Assembly: GCF_000255705.1 (NCBI RefSeq) | Contig: NZ_JH636442.1 | Span: 488,019-537,169, forward strand | Direction: 5' to 3' | DNA length: 49,151 bases | Source of the DNA: Zavarzinella formosa DSM 19928 | GTDB taxonomy: Bacteria; Planctomycetota; Planctomycetia; Gemmatales; Gemmataceae | Shown: positions 14,948 to 23,704 of the stretch, in pieces | Position numbering within the stretch: the stretch's first letter is position 1 | Layout of the letters: every line of letters begins with the position of its first letter | Notes under the pieces: generated by a model | Told to the model about the DNA's origin: nothing | What the model saw: the letters and a program-made list of their open reading frames with translations, nothing else | Database searches by the model: none | Made by a program: the position numbers and the translations under genes

Positions 14948-17626
14948 ATGTCCCGAGATGATGACGAAATCCGATGCCCGATGGCCGTGTGTCTCGGCCT
15001 TGGCCGTACGGCCGAGCGGCCCGAGTGCTGGATTCTCGACAACCGCCCGTTGGAAACGCTCGACGACTTTGTCCGGACGCACCACGATACGCTGGTGGAA
15101 CGTCTCGAATTCGCGTTTCTTGAACTGGCGGGATCGTTCCGGGTGATTCTTCGGAGTTGCCAGTCAGCGGACGGGCCGCCCACCCTGCCATTTCACACCG
15201 GCCGATATGTCTCCCTTCTTCGATTGCCAAATGTCTTTGTGCCGTGCGATAGCCGGTTGACTCCGCTGCTTCGCCGCGATTTTTTGCGAGATTGGCTGGT
15301 TCGGAAGCACGAGTTCACCTGGCTGGAACCGGATGGCCCGCGACGGTTTCATGTCCATCGTGCGGCGAGGGAGGCGTTTCGCCCTCTGACGGAATGGGTG
15401 ACATACGTGTGTCCTAAACCCAACTTTCATAAGCAGATGGAGCTTTCAGGGTCGCTTTTTCAGAACGAAGTTTTCGCCGTTCGGTCGGAACCGAAAGAAT
15501 CGCCGACACTCTCGACGAAAAAACGGCCCGGTCGTGAAGACAACTCCGTTTATGTCGAGCCGCCGAAGAACATGCCGGCGGTGGTCAAGGGCGTCGCGCC
15601 GCCGAAGGAAAATGTCCTTCCCCCGCTGGAGGTTCCTCCGGAGACGGAGATTCCTGCCCCGGAGCAGGTCGTCGCCCATTTGCGATTGTTGGAGAACCGG
15701 TTCCGAAACTCGACGCTGCCGTTGGATTCGGCTTACCGCCAAGAATGGTGGGCCGGCCTCGCCCGGCAAAATCGGCTGGCCCAATTGGACGAAGAAGCCG
15801 ACCGTTGTTGGTCGTTTGCCGTGTGGGAAGAGGAGGCGAAGGGCATTTGGATGCCGTCGTGGGCGCACAATCATTCCGCCATCCGCAAGCAAACCTTGTT
15901 GGCGATTTGCCACCGGAAAGAACCGACGGCCGATGACTTGCGGACGCTGGCCGTCGCGCTGATTCACGCCGCCTCCCGGCCAAAACCGGCTTTTCCACCG
16001 GATGTGATTCCAGCGATTGCGACAACGCTGGAGGAGCACGATGTTCGGATGCCCGTCCGGCTCGCCTGGCTGGCTTGGGAATCCCTGTCGAAACTGGCGG
16101 GAAATGACGTGCTTGCCCTTTCGCGGGCACGAGATCGCGTCTTGCGGGATTTGATGGAATACGGCCTTCGCAAAGACCGGGATTTTCCCCTGTTTCTTCA
16201 AAGCAAAAACGGCCGCAAAGACCCCGCCGAAGAATCCGATTCACATCTGTTTTTGCGGCTTCGGGAAAAAGCATGGTCTTGGTGTTCGCAAAGCCAGATG
16301 AACGAACTGGCGTCCGTCTTTCGCACATGGGTGGACCTGACGTTTGCCTCCGCGCTGGCCCGCTTCGGCGACACTGGAGTGGCCCGGACGATCCTTGACG
16401 ACTCGACCAAACGCTGGGAAGCCAAGGTGGCATCTTTGGCAACACCGGCCCAAGAGTGGCTGTTTCAGGCATATCAGGAACGTGTCCGGCAGGCATGTCG
16501 CGGGGAGAATGCCCAAACGCCGTTGCCCCCGGCCTTGCGCCGCGAACTCGGAAGCCTGGCCAAATCCGAGCGGGAGTCGGCCGAGCGTTATCTGCAATTC
16601 TCGCGGATTCTCGAACCGTTCGAGCGGATCGACCCTTACCGCAACTCCCGGCCTGTCGGCGACCATCTCCAAGCGACGCTGAACGAAATCAGTTCGCTCA
16701 CCCCGACGGCCAACAAGAAACGCCGGGCCGAGAACTATGCGGAGGAATTGGAAACCCGCTTCCGGGAGTTGTTCAAGATTTCCCACTCGCCCCGGCAAGT
16801 GCTGCGAATTCTCATGGTGGCCATGCCGCTGGCGACGCGAATTGGCGAATCATTTGCCTTGGAATGCCATTCGTTGCTGGAGAAAACACTTCCCCGTGCC
16901 GACCGGCCGATGGATGTTCAAGAGATCGCCAAACGGGTCGAATTGATCGAAACGGCGGCGGTGACCGTGGCCCATTTCGGCCGCACAAATTTGATTGCCG
17001 GTCTTCTGGAAGAATTGCGAAAAATGATTCGGACCCAAAAGGGGGAACTCGGGGCGTTGTTTGCCCGCGCCACCGGCGGGGGCAGCTATCGGTTCATGGC
17101 CCGCGTGGGATTGCAAGAACAGGCCAAAGAACTCCTGGACGAAACCGCCACGGCTTGCATGAGCGATCAAACCATTGCCGAGGTGATGAGCCGACCCGCG
17201 CTGAACCGGGGGGTCTTTGTGCCCGCGTTTGCCAAACTCGCGGCCGGTTGGTTCTACTTCGGCCAGACGGAGCAGGCCAAAGAGGTGATTCAAGTGGTCC
17301 GCGAAGAACTGTTCAACGGCCAGATGATGCACGAAAGCCGGACGGCGTTGGCCGCTTCTTACGCCTTCGCCTTGGGTTTGGCTCCGCGTCAATTGGCAAT
17401 TGCGCATTACGAGGAACTCTTTTCCAATCTGGAACTCACCCGTATTTCGTTTGACAGCATGGCGGTTCAGCGATTGACGGTCATCGAAGCGGTGGTGCTG
17501 AGTCTCTCATCCGATGATTTTTCTTCGGACGAACAAACTCGCCGATGGATGGATGAGGATGAATTTCTGGTGCGCCGGCGCATCCACCGAGATGTTGAGG
17601 TTGCCCGGAAACTCGCGGGTTTGTGA
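14948..17626 (+). CDS. Large hypothetical protein of unknown function
   Basis: I do not recognise this 892-residue protein. Residues 1-170 look globular and mixed alpha/beta (MAVCLGLGRTAERPECWILD, FVPCDSRLTPLLRRDFLRDW). A basic, proline-rich linker follows at about 215-243 (VAPPKENVLPPLEVPPETE). The remaining 650 residues are predominantly helical, rich in Ala, Leu, Glu and Arg, and suggest an alpha-solenoid (SARFGDTGVARTI-like helices, LARQNRLAQLDEEADR, GWFYFGQTEQAKEVIQ). No signal peptide or membrane segment is visible. The start is uncertain: ATG at 14948 leaves room for a promoter facing the divergent gene, while ATG at 14882 and GTG at 14855 are also in frame with no ribosome-binding site. 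Codon use matches the neighbours, so the gene is real. Confidence 0.75.
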   Translation: MSRDDDEIRCPMAVCLGLGRTAERPECWILDNRPLETLDDFVRTHHDTLVERLEFAFLELAGSFRVILRSCQSADGPPTLPFHTGRYVSLLRLPNVFVPCDSRLTPLLRRDFLRDWLVRKHEFTWLEPDGPRRFHVHRAAREAFRPLTEWVTYVCPKPNFHKQMELSGSLFQNEVFAVRSEPKESPTLSTKKRPGREDNSVYVEPPKNMPAVVKGVAPPKENVLPPLEVPPETEIPAPEQVVAHLRLLENRFRNSTLPLDSAYRQEWWAGLARQNRLAQLDEEADRCWSFAVWEEEAKGIWMPSWAHNHSAIRKQTLLAICHRKEPTADDLRTLAVALIHAASRPKPAFPPDVIPAIATTLEEHDVRMPVRLAWLAWESLSKLAGNDVLALSRARDRVLRDLMEYGLRKDRDFPLFLQSKNGRKDPAEESDSHLFLRLREKAWSWCSQSQMNELASVFRTWVDLTFASALARFGDTGVARTILDDSTKRWEAKVASLATPAQEWLFQAYQERVRQACRGENAQTPLPPALRRELGSLAKSERESAERYLQFSRILEPFERIDPYRNSRPVGDHLQATLNEISSLTPTANKKRRAENYAEELETRFRELFKISHSPRQVLRILMVAMPLATRIGESFALECHSLLEKTLPRADRPMDVQEIAKRVELIETAAVTVAHFGRTNLIAGLLEELRKMIRTQKGELGALFARATGGGSYRFMARVGLQEQAKELLDETATACMSDQTIAEVMSRPALNRGVFVPAFAKLAAGWFYFGQTEQAKEVIQVVREELFNGQMMHESRTALAASYAFALGLAPRQLAIAHYEELFSNLELTRISFDSMAVQRLTVIEAVVLSLSSDDFSSDEQTRRWMDEDEFLVRRRIHRDVEVARKLAGL

Positions 17627-17705
17627 TTCGGCCCGGTTTTGACTAAAAATCACCAGACGCATGTTGCGTGACATCTCTGCCTCTTCTCTCCAAGGGATCT
17701 CTCCC

Positions 17706-19970
17706 ATGAATCTCCGATGGATCATCCTCGGCCTGACCGCCCTGATCGGCGCTCCGCTGACGGCGGCCGACTGGAAACCCGCTCCGGGGCCGTTGCTCAC
17801 CAAATGGGGCAAGGAACTCAAGCCCGACGGCGTGTGGAAGGAATATCCCCGCCCGCAACTGAGCCGTTCCCAATGGCAAAATCTGAACGGGTTGTGGGAT
17901 TACGCGATCACCCCGAAGGATGCCAAAAAGCCGGAAAAGTGGGATGGCCAAATTCTGGTGCCGTTTTGCGTGGAGTCGTCGCTCAGCGGCGTCGGCAAAA
18001 CCGTGGGAGATGAGAAAGCTCTGTGGTATCACCGGACGTTCAAGCCTGTGGCCGCCAAGGGAACCCGGACCATCCTTAATTTCGGGGCGGTTGACTGGCA
18101 AGCCACCATCTATCTGAACGACAAGACCTTCATCCATGAAGGGGGCTTCGATCCCTTCTCATTCGACATCACCGAGGCGATCCAAGGCGGCGGGGACCAA
18201 GAACTGGTCATCCGCGTGTGGGACCCCACTGAGAAAGGGAGCCAACCGGTCGGCAAGCAACTCGGCAATCCGCACGGCATCTGGTACACCCCGGTCACCG
18301 GCATCTGGCAAACCGTCTGGCTGGAGCAAGTTCCCGAAAGTTATCTCACCCGTGTGCAATCACTGGCCGACATCGACGCCGGAACGGTGACACTCACGTT
18401 TGCTGGCACAGGTCTGAAAGAATCGGACATTGTTCAAGTGTCCGTGATGGATGCCTCCAAGGAAGTCACCAAAGCGAGCGGCCCTGTCGGCAAGCCGTTG
18501 GTCATCAAGATTCCCGATGCGAAACGCTGGACCCCGGACAAGCCGGTTGTTTACGACGTGCGTGCGGCTCTCGTTCGCGATGGCAAGTCGCTGGATCAGG
18601 CGGGCAGTTACTTCACCATGCGGAAAATCTCCGTCGGGAAGGATGCCAAAGGCGTCAACCGGCTGATGTTGAACAATGAACCGGTGTTCCAATACGGCCC
18701 GCTCGATCAGGGCTGGTGGCCAGATGGCCTCTACACCCCGCCGAGCAGCGAGGCGATGATTTATGACCTCAAAGTTCTGAAAAACCTCGGCATGAATATG
18801 CTGCGGAAGCACATCAAAGTCGAACCGGCGACTTATTACGAAGCCTGTGACCGGTTGGGCTTTCTCGTCTGGCAGGACATGCCGAGTTGTATCAACCGGA
18901 CGAAGAAACATTTCATCGCCCCGGATGCCAAGACGGACGCTGTGTTTGATGCCCCCGAACAGGCACTCTACCTCAAAGAATTAAAGGCGATGATCGATCA
19001 TTTGTCATTCTTTTCCTGCATCGTCGTGTGGGTTCCCTTCAACGAAGGCTGGGGGCAGCACGACACCAACGACGTCCTGAAATGGACGACCGATTACGAC
19101 AAAACCCGGCTGGTGGACGGCCCGAGCGGCTGGACGGATCGCGGCTTCGGGCACATGAAAGACTTGCACCAATACCCCGGCCCCGGCATGTTCCCGGTAA
19201 TGAGCGACCGGGTGAGCGTCCTCGGCGAGTTTGGCGGCCTCGGGCTACCCATCAAAGATCACTTATGGAAAAACTCGGATAACTGGGGCTACCAGACGTT
19301 CAAAACGACCGAGGAACTTCGGCAAAACTATCATCGCCTCATGGTTCAGCTTCTTCCGCTGATTGATCGCGGCCTCTCGGCGGCCGTCTACACGCAAACG
19401 ACGGACGTGGAAGTCGAAGTCAACGGATTGATGACCTATGACCGGGCCATTATCAAGGTGGATGAAAAAGAAACCGCCAAATGGCATAAGCGGCTCTTCT
19501 CCGGGAAAGCTCCCATTCGCACGGTATTGGAAACGTCCGAAACGAAGCCGCAAACGTGGAATTACACGCTGGCCAAGCCGGGCGACGATTGGATGAAACC
19601 CGAATTTGCGGCCGAAGGCTGGAAGACCGGCCCCGGCGGCTTCGGGACAAAGATGACCCCCAACACGTTCGTCGGCACCGAGTGGAACACCACCAACATT
19701 TGGATTCGCCGGGAATTTGAGATCAAGGATCTTCCGGCCGGAGAATTGTTCTTCCGTGTTCATCACGACGAAGACACCGAGATCTTTATCAACGGCGTCT
19801 CGGCGGCTTCGCTGAAGGGATTTTCGGTTGATTACGGCTTGGTCCCGGTGGGCGAGGCCGGGCGCAAGGCTCTGAAAACGAGCAAGAACGTGATCGCCGT
19901 GAGTTGCAAACAAACTACCGGCGGCCAATACATCGACGTAGGCCTGATTGAGCTATTGGAAGGCAAATAG
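17706..19970 (+). CDS. Secreted glycoside hydrolase family 2 enzyme
   Basis: A 754-residue beta-galactosidase/beta-glucuronidase-like enzyme. The start at 17706 follows AAGGGA nine bases upstream and opens a signal peptide (MNLRWIILGLTALIGAPLTAA). Domain order is a GH2 sugar-binding jelly roll (about 35-190, LNGLWDYAITPKD), an Ig-like domain (about 195-300), and a TIM barrel with the acid/base Glu447 in PFNEGWGQ and the probable nucleophile Glu508 in LGEFGG. An extra C-terminal jelly-roll (about 620-750, NIWIRREFEI and RVHHDEDTEIFINGV) follows. The enzyme would act on polysaccharide-derived glycosides outside the cytoplasm. The exact sugar cannot be read from sequence. It is convergent with the aminotransferase gene, with only three bases between their ends and no terminator. 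Confidence 0.92.
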   Translation: MNLRWIILGLTALIGAPLTAADWKPAPGPLLTKWGKELKPDGVWKEYPRPQLSRSQWQNLNGLWDYAITPKDAKKPEKWDGQILVPFCVESSLSGVGKTVGDEKALWYHRTFKPVAAKGTRTILNFGAVDWQATIYLNDKTFIHEGGFDPFSFDITEAIQGGGDQELVIRVWDPTEKGSQPVGKQLGNPHGIWYTPVTGIWQTVWLEQVPESYLTRVQSLADIDAGTVTLTFAGTGLKESDIVQVSVMDASKEVTKASGPVGKPLVIKIPDAKRWTPDKPVVYDVRAALVRDGKSLDQAGSYFTMRKISVGKDAKGVNRLMLNNEPVFQYGPLDQGWWPDGLYTPPSSEAMIYDLKVLKNLGMNMLRKHIKVEPATYYEACDRLGFLVWQDMPSCINRTKKHFIAPDAKTDAVFDAPEQALYLKELKAMIDHLSFFSCIVVWVPFNEGWGQHDTNDVLKWTTDYDKTRLVDGPSGWTDRGFGHMKDLHQYPGPGMFPVMSDRVSVLGEFGGLGLPIKDHLWKNSDNWGYQTFKTTEELRQNYHRLMVQLLPLIDRGLSAAVYTQTTDVEVEVNGLMTYDRAIIKVDEKETAKWHKRLFSGKAPIRTVLETSETKPQTWNYTLAKPGDDWMKPEFAAEGWKTGPGGFGTKMTPNTFVGTEWNTTNIWIRREFEIKDLPAGELFFRVHHDEDTEIFINGVSAASLKGFSVDYGLVPVGEAGRKALKTSKNVIAVSCKQTTGGQYIDVGLIELLEGK

Positions 19971-19973
19971 CGA

Positions 19974-21275
19974 TCAGACGCCCACCGGTTGCCGGCTGGC
20001 TTTCATCACCGCGTCGGCGGCGTGTCGCAGGCGTTTGACCCCTTCGCGGATCATCGCCAGCGACGCATCGCCGTAACTCAACCGGGCTTCGCTGCGAGGC
20101 TTTTCCCCTGTCTCGGAGACGTAGCCAAATTCGCCCGGAATGTACAACACTCCTTCTTTGATGGCCGCTTTCAAGAACGGGCTGTTCGGCGATGTGGCGA
20201 TCTCCTCGGGCATCGTGAACCAGACGAACATGCCGCCGCGAGGGTGGGTCCAGCTCACGCCGGGGAGGTCGCCGAAATGCTCTTCCAAGGCCGAGAGCAT
20301 CGTGTTGCGCTTCTCGCGGTACACTTTGCGAAGCTCCAGCACATGGGCCGCATACGCTCCGGTTTCCAGTAAGCGATTCAACACATGCTGCGAAAGGTTG
20401 TTTGACCCGAAGTCGTGGTTTCCCTTGAGCCGGACCATCGGCTCAACGAGTTCCGTGGGCATCACCGCATAGCCGGTCTTCAGGCCGGGGGCGCAGGGCT
20501 TGGAGAACGTCCCCGCGTAGATCACATGCCGATTGTGAGGGTCGAAGCTCTTGAGGCTCGGAAGTTCGTCCCCCTCATAGCGCAATTCCCGGTAGGCGGC
20601 ATCTTCGAGAACCAAGATGCGTTGCTTGCTCGCCCAACGGGTGATGACTTCCATCAACTCTTCCCGCCGTTTCGCGGAAAGCGTCAGCCCCGTGGGGTTC
20701 TGGAAGTAATCGACCGTATACAGCAGTTTCACCCGATGCAATTCGCCATCGCGTTCGATTCGCTGGAGCAAAGTCTCCAGTTCGGTGACGATTAACCCGT
20801 CTTCGTCCATCGGCACCGTCATCACGCGGGTGCCGTTCCCGGCCAAAACGCTGTGATAAACGAAATAAGACGGCGACTCGGTGATGACGATGTCCCCGGC
20901 GTCGATCATCAGTTCGCTCAGCATGTAGAGCAACTGTTGTGACCCGGTGGTGACGAGGACATCGCGGGGAGTGACACCCAAATCGCCCGGTGTCAGGCCG
21001 TCGAGGCTGGCGACATGGTTGACAATCTTTTGAAGCAGCGGCAAATAGCCCTGCGTGGTCCCGTATTGCAAAGCGGCTTTGGCCGTCGTCGGATCGGCGA
21101 GAATGTCGGCGATGGCCTTGGCAATCGGACCGGCAGGCAGGGAGGGGGCGTCGACCAACCCGGCCGCGAGGCTGACGAGGTGCGGGTTCTGAAGCGCCTG
21201 CTCCATGAAGTAGCTGATCGGCGATTCCGGCGTATGTTTCGCCTTGCGGGAGAACTCAAGCGGTTTGACTGACAT
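19974..21275 (-). CDS. PLP-dependent aminotransferase, class I/II (LysN/MocR-like)
   Basis: The 433-residue protein is a fold-type I aminotransferase. It shows the N-terminal substrate segment SLAAGLVDAPSLP, the cofactor-contacting TTGSQQLLYML, and the Schiff-base lysine Lys259 in AGTFSKPCAPGLKTGY. A conserved substrate-carboxylate Arg occurs near the C-terminus (EARLSYG). It resembles LysN-type 2-aminoadipate/aromatic aminotransferases and the catalytic part of MocR proteins, but there is no winged-helix domain here. The amino-group donor and the keto acid are not determined. The gene begins just downstream of the terminator that ends the small peptide gene, so it probably has a promoter of its own or depends on read-through. 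Confidence 0.9.
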   Translation of the reverse strand: MSVKPLEFSRKAKHTPESPISYFMEQALQNPHLVSLAAGLVDAPSLPAGPIAKAIADILADPTTAKAALQYGTTQGYLPLLQKIVNHVASLDGLTPGDLGVTPRDVLVTTGSQQLLYMLSELMIDAGDIVITESPSYFVYHSVLAGNGTRVMTVPMDEDGLIVTELETLLQRIERDGELHRVKLLYTVDYFQNPTGLTLSAKRREELMEVITRWASKQRILVLEDAAYRELRYEGDELPSLKSFDPHNRHVIYAGTFSKPCAPGLKTGYAVMPTELVEPMVRLKGNHDFGSNNLSQHVLNRLLETGAYAAHVLELRKVYREKRNTMLSALEEHFGDLPGVSWTHPRGGMFVWFTMPEEIATSPNSPFLKAAIKEGVLYIPGEFGYVSETGEKPRSEARLSYGDASLAMIREGVKRLRHAADAVMKASRQPVGV

Positions 21276-21290
21276 TGGGGCCGTCCCTGT

Positions 21291-21324
21291 AAAAAGAAAA
21301 AGCCCCGGAGTTTTACTCCGGGGC
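21291..21324 (-). terminator. Intrinsic terminator after the 30-residue peptide gene
   Basis: On the minus strand the 10-bp perfect stem GCCCCGGAGT/ACTCCGGGGC (21302-21324, 3-base loop) runs into a T-rich tail (TTTTTCTTTTT). It lies about 33 bases after the stop codon of the small gene and just before the aminotransferase start. Confidence 0.9.
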
Positions 21325-21356
21325 CGATCAGTTTGTGCGTTGATCGAAACCCGGAG

Positions 21357-21449
21357 TTATTCGAGAGCGACGACGGCAGCGATGGCAACGGCAGCACAGC
21401 CCGCGCTAGCAGCGGCTGCGAAAACCGAGATCGTGACGAAGTTGCGCAT
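21357..21449 (-). CDS. Small hydrophobic peptide, 30 residues
   Basis: The frame encodes MRNFVTISVFAAAASAGCAA and ten further residues ending in VVALE. It is a single hydrophobic segment of about 22 residues after a short basic N-terminus, so it should insert in the membrane. The start is supported by GGAAGG four bases upstream. The gene is bracketed by a promoter (21475-21503) and a perfect intrinsic terminator (21291-21324), which together argue for a deliberate monocistronic transcript. The Cys at residue 18 sits in SAGC, a poor lipobox, so lipidation is doubtful. No family is recognised; small membrane proteins of this shape can be regulatory or toxic, but nothing here shows that. Confidence 0.6.
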   Translation of the reverse strand: MRNFVTISVFAAAASAGCAAVAIAAVVALE

Positions 21450-21474
21450 GAACCTTCCAAGTTTGGATTTGAAA

Positions 21475-21503
21475 AATTTAGCACGTCCCGATTGGCCGGA
21501 CAA
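21475..21503 (-). promoter_or_regulatory. Candidate promoter of the 30-residue peptide gene
   Basis: On the minus strand TTGTCC (21503-21498) and TAAATT (21480-21475) are separated by 17 bases; each is a 4/6 match to consensus. The predicted start of transcription is about 20 bases before the ATG at 21449. Confidence 0.4.
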
Positions 21504-21547
21504 GTGGAATGCGGGATTTTCTCGTTCAATCACACAAGTGTCATCCG

Positions 21548-22783
21548 TCATTCATAAAGCCGGGCAATCACCTGACATCCTGCTTCATGCCCGGTTGAAT
21601 CCTCTTCCACGATGACAAATCCCTCGGCCATCACCGTGCTGCTCAGGTTGGCGGCCCCGGAAAGCGGCAACGGGGTTGCCTCGTTGGTGTCGAAGTTAAT
21701 CCGCAGGCGGACATAATCGACCCGGCCGGCTTTTGAAGAGATGGGGTCCCGCAAGATCACTGGAAGTGGAGCATAAGGCAGGCTCAAGGATCTCATCGCC
21801 ATCCGTCGCAACGCCCGACGGGCCAGCAAATCGTAGCCGAACAGGCACGCCACCGGATTGCCGGGGAGCAGGAACACCATCCGCTGATCTTCCAGCATTC
21901 CGAAGCCCGTCGGCATCCCCGGTTTCATGTCGATCCCGTGAATGATATCTCTTGTCAGCGATTGAAGGACGCGGGGGGCGTGATCGTCGATTCCCACGGA
22001 GGTTCCACCGTTCACCAGCAAGAGATCCCAACCCGTCGAACCCATTTCGGCCCGGATCATCTCGGGATTGTCCGGCAATTGTTTGGCTTCCAATACGGTG
22101 CCGCCATCTCGCTCGATCAAGGCCCGCAGCATCACAGAGTTGCTATCGGTGATGTGCCATTCCGTTGGCGGTGTTCCCGGCGGCAACAGTTCTTCGCCGG
22201 TGGTCAGAATCTTCACGTGAGGCTTGCGGATCACCGTCACTTCGGAGATGCCCAGCGAAGAGAGCAAGCCGATATCCTGCGGCCGAAGAATCCGATGCTT
22301 TTCCAAAACCTTTTGGCCCGTCCGAACATCTTCGCCGGGCAGGGCGATGTGTTTGCCCTTCCGGATCGGTTCGAGCAACTCCACCGATTCGGAGGTTGAG
22401 CGACAATTCTCCACGGGGACAACAGCATCAACCCCGACGGGTACGGGAGACCCGGTCATGATGCGAACGGCTTGGCCGGGTTGGAGGCTTCCCCGATATG
22501 GCCGGCCCGGCTTGGCTTCACCAACGATTTGGTGGATGGTCGTTGATTCACTCGCCATCACGGCGAATCCGTCCATTGCTGATCGCCGGAAGTTCGGAAC
22601 ATTGACCGGGGCAATGATCTCCCCGGCCAGCACCCGATTGGCCGCCGATGACAAGCCGATGGTTTCCGTCCCGATGTCTCCCCTTTGGCGGTCAATTGTT
22701 TCGATGGCCTCGCTCACGGGCGTTAATTTCCCGAACCCCCGCATGCGGATGTCGTCAATAGGTGGTCGGCCGTCATTGTTCAT
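21548..22783 (-). CDS. moeA: Molybdopterin molybdenumtransferase MoeA
   Basis: MoeA inserts molybdate into adenylylated molybdopterin, the last step of molybdenum cofactor synthesis. The 411-residue length and domain order fit the family. The N-terminal segment has ANRVLAGEIIAPVNVPNFRRSAMDGFAV, the second domain contains the Pro-Val-Gly rich GSPVPVGVDAVVPVE, and the MoCF-biosynthesis domain has ILTTGEELLPPG, DSN and the NGGTSVG motif (LLVNGGTSVG) that binds the cofactor. A beta-barrel C-terminal domain follows (LLPGNPVACLFGYDLL at its entry). The start at 22783 follows GGAGGA eight bases upstream. No other moa/mob genes are in the window. The identity is secure. Confidence 0.96.
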   Translation of the reverse strand: MNNDGRPPIDDIRMRGFGKLTPVSEAIETIDRQRGDIGTETIGLSSAANRVLAGEIIAPVNVPNFRRSAMDGFAVMASESTTIHQIVGEAKPGRPYRGSLQPGQAVRIMTGSPVPVGVDAVVPVENCRSTSESVELLEPIRKGKHIALPGEDVRTGQKVLEKHRILRPQDIGLLSSLGISEVTVIRKPHVKILTTGEELLPPGTPPTEWHITDSNSVMLRALIERDGGTVLEAKQLPDNPEMIRAEMGSTGWDLLLVNGGTSVGIDDHAPRVLQSLTRDIIHGIDMKPGMPTGFGMLEDQRMVFLLPGNPVACLFGYDLLARRALRRMAMRSLSLPYAPLPVILRDPISSKAGRVDYVRLRINFDTNEATPLPLSGAANLSSTVMAEGFVIVEEDSTGHEAGCQVIARLYE

Positions 22784-23089
22784 CAGGAAAATCCTCCGAG
22801 ACCGTCAGAGGCCGCAGGGTTGGCAAAATCACCACGATCATCACTCCCAATCGTTATAACCGGATCAGCTTGCCCGAATTATGCGGGATCGAACGAATTG
22901 TCAGGCTGTGATGATTGATTGGTGAGAATCGGGGAGATACGGTTGTGACAGGACGCAAGTTGACTGGCTAATGATGTTCGTACTCGGAAAGGATTTCCGG
23001 CTGATTTGCCCCGAAAAGGGAACAATCCGGGGCATGTGACTTCACTGAGGTGAAGACCAAAAGAATTACCAACTTAAGAGAGACACCCT
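22784..23089. other. Intergenic region between moeA and the lipoprotein gene
   Basis: These 306 bases separate divergent genes. They should hold the moeA promoter on the minus strand and the lipoprotein promoter on the plus strand. I see no gene, no strong consensus promoter and no marked repeat; the segment near 22900-23060 is less GC-rich than the flanks. Confidence 0.4.
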
Positions 23090-23284
23090 ATGTTTCGCAA
23101 CCGAATTCTCATGGCCGGTTTGATTGGCCTGATGATGCTCCCGCTGATGGGCTGCCGTCACAAGTGCTGCGGCGGCAGTTCTTCCTACCGCCCGGCTTCC
23201 TACTATCCCCCGGCACCGTCGCCATCGTGCAATAGCTGCGGGTCGACCAGCAATGCCCCGCCGGTGATTCTCCCGCCCGGCTAA
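23090..23284 (+). CDS. Small Cys-rich lipoprotein
   Basis: A 64-residue precursor with a type II signal peptide: basic start, hydrophobic stretch and lipobox LPLMGC, so the mature lipoprotein begins at Cys22. The mature 43 residues are unusual. A cluster HKCC is followed by Ser/Tyr/Pro-rich sequence (SSYRPASYYPPAPSPS), two further cysteines (CNSC) and a Pro-rich tail. Five cysteines besides or including the lipidated one could bind metal or form disulfides. A start codon with AGAGAG nine bases upstream supports translation. No family is recognised. It stands alone between moeA and a strong inverted repeat. Confidence 0.75.
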   Translation: MFRNRILMAGLIGLMMLPLMGCRHKCCGGSSSYRPASYYPPAPSPSCNSCGSTSNAPPVILPPG

Positions 23285-23334
23285 ATTAGCCAGTCGGTCG
23301 TTGTCTGCCTTACTGCCACAGTCAAGCCAGTTTG

Positions 23335-23382
23335 CCCGGTTTGCCAATTCTGCGTCACACCACGCAAAATTGGCAAACCGGG
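23335..23382. repeat. 15-bp perfect inverted repeat after the lipoprotein gene
   Basis: CCCGGTTTGCCAATT (23335-23349) pairs exactly with 23368-23382, and GCGT/ACGC extend the stem inside after a 2-base internal loop. No T-run follows on either strand. It lies about 50 bases after the lipoprotein stop and may act as a 3' stabilising hairpin or be a dispersed palindrome. Confidence 0.7.
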
Positions 23383-23530
23383 GCGACTTTGGTTTGCTTC
23401 CGGCGAGATTCAAGGCATAGTTCTTCCAAGCGATTACGCCACTTTCAGGGATGACCTTCAGGATTCGCCTACCAAGGGACGATCCTAAATGGTATTACCC
23501 GAACCCAAGCGACGATCTGGGGAGAACCGT

Positions 23531-23704
23531 ATGATCCGACGGACCATCGATGGCTTGGTTGATTGTTCTTGGGAACTTTTTTGCGAAGCGGTCATTCGTT
23601 ATTCGCCCACATCTGAGCAAGATTCAATTACGTTTTTGCAAAAAACCGCCGACCTCTTTGGCCTGCCCGCCTTGGCTCCTGTTCGCGTAAAATCAAACCG
23701 CTAA
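23531..23704 (+). CDS. Small hypothetical protein, 57 residues
   Basis: The frame begins MIRRTIDGLVDCSWELFCEA and ends PVRVKSNR. I chose the ATG at 23531 because GGGGAG lies six bases upstream; an in-frame ATG at 23489 lacks a ribosome-binding site. The sequence is compact, soluble-looking and predicted mainly helical, without a signal peptide. It overlaps the 3' end of tsaB on the other strand by 12 bases. There is no recognised family, and coding status rests only on the ribosome-binding site and composition. Confidence 0.4.
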   Translation: MIRRTIDGLVDCSWELFCEAVIRYSPTSEQDSITFLQKTADLFGLPALAPVRVKSNR

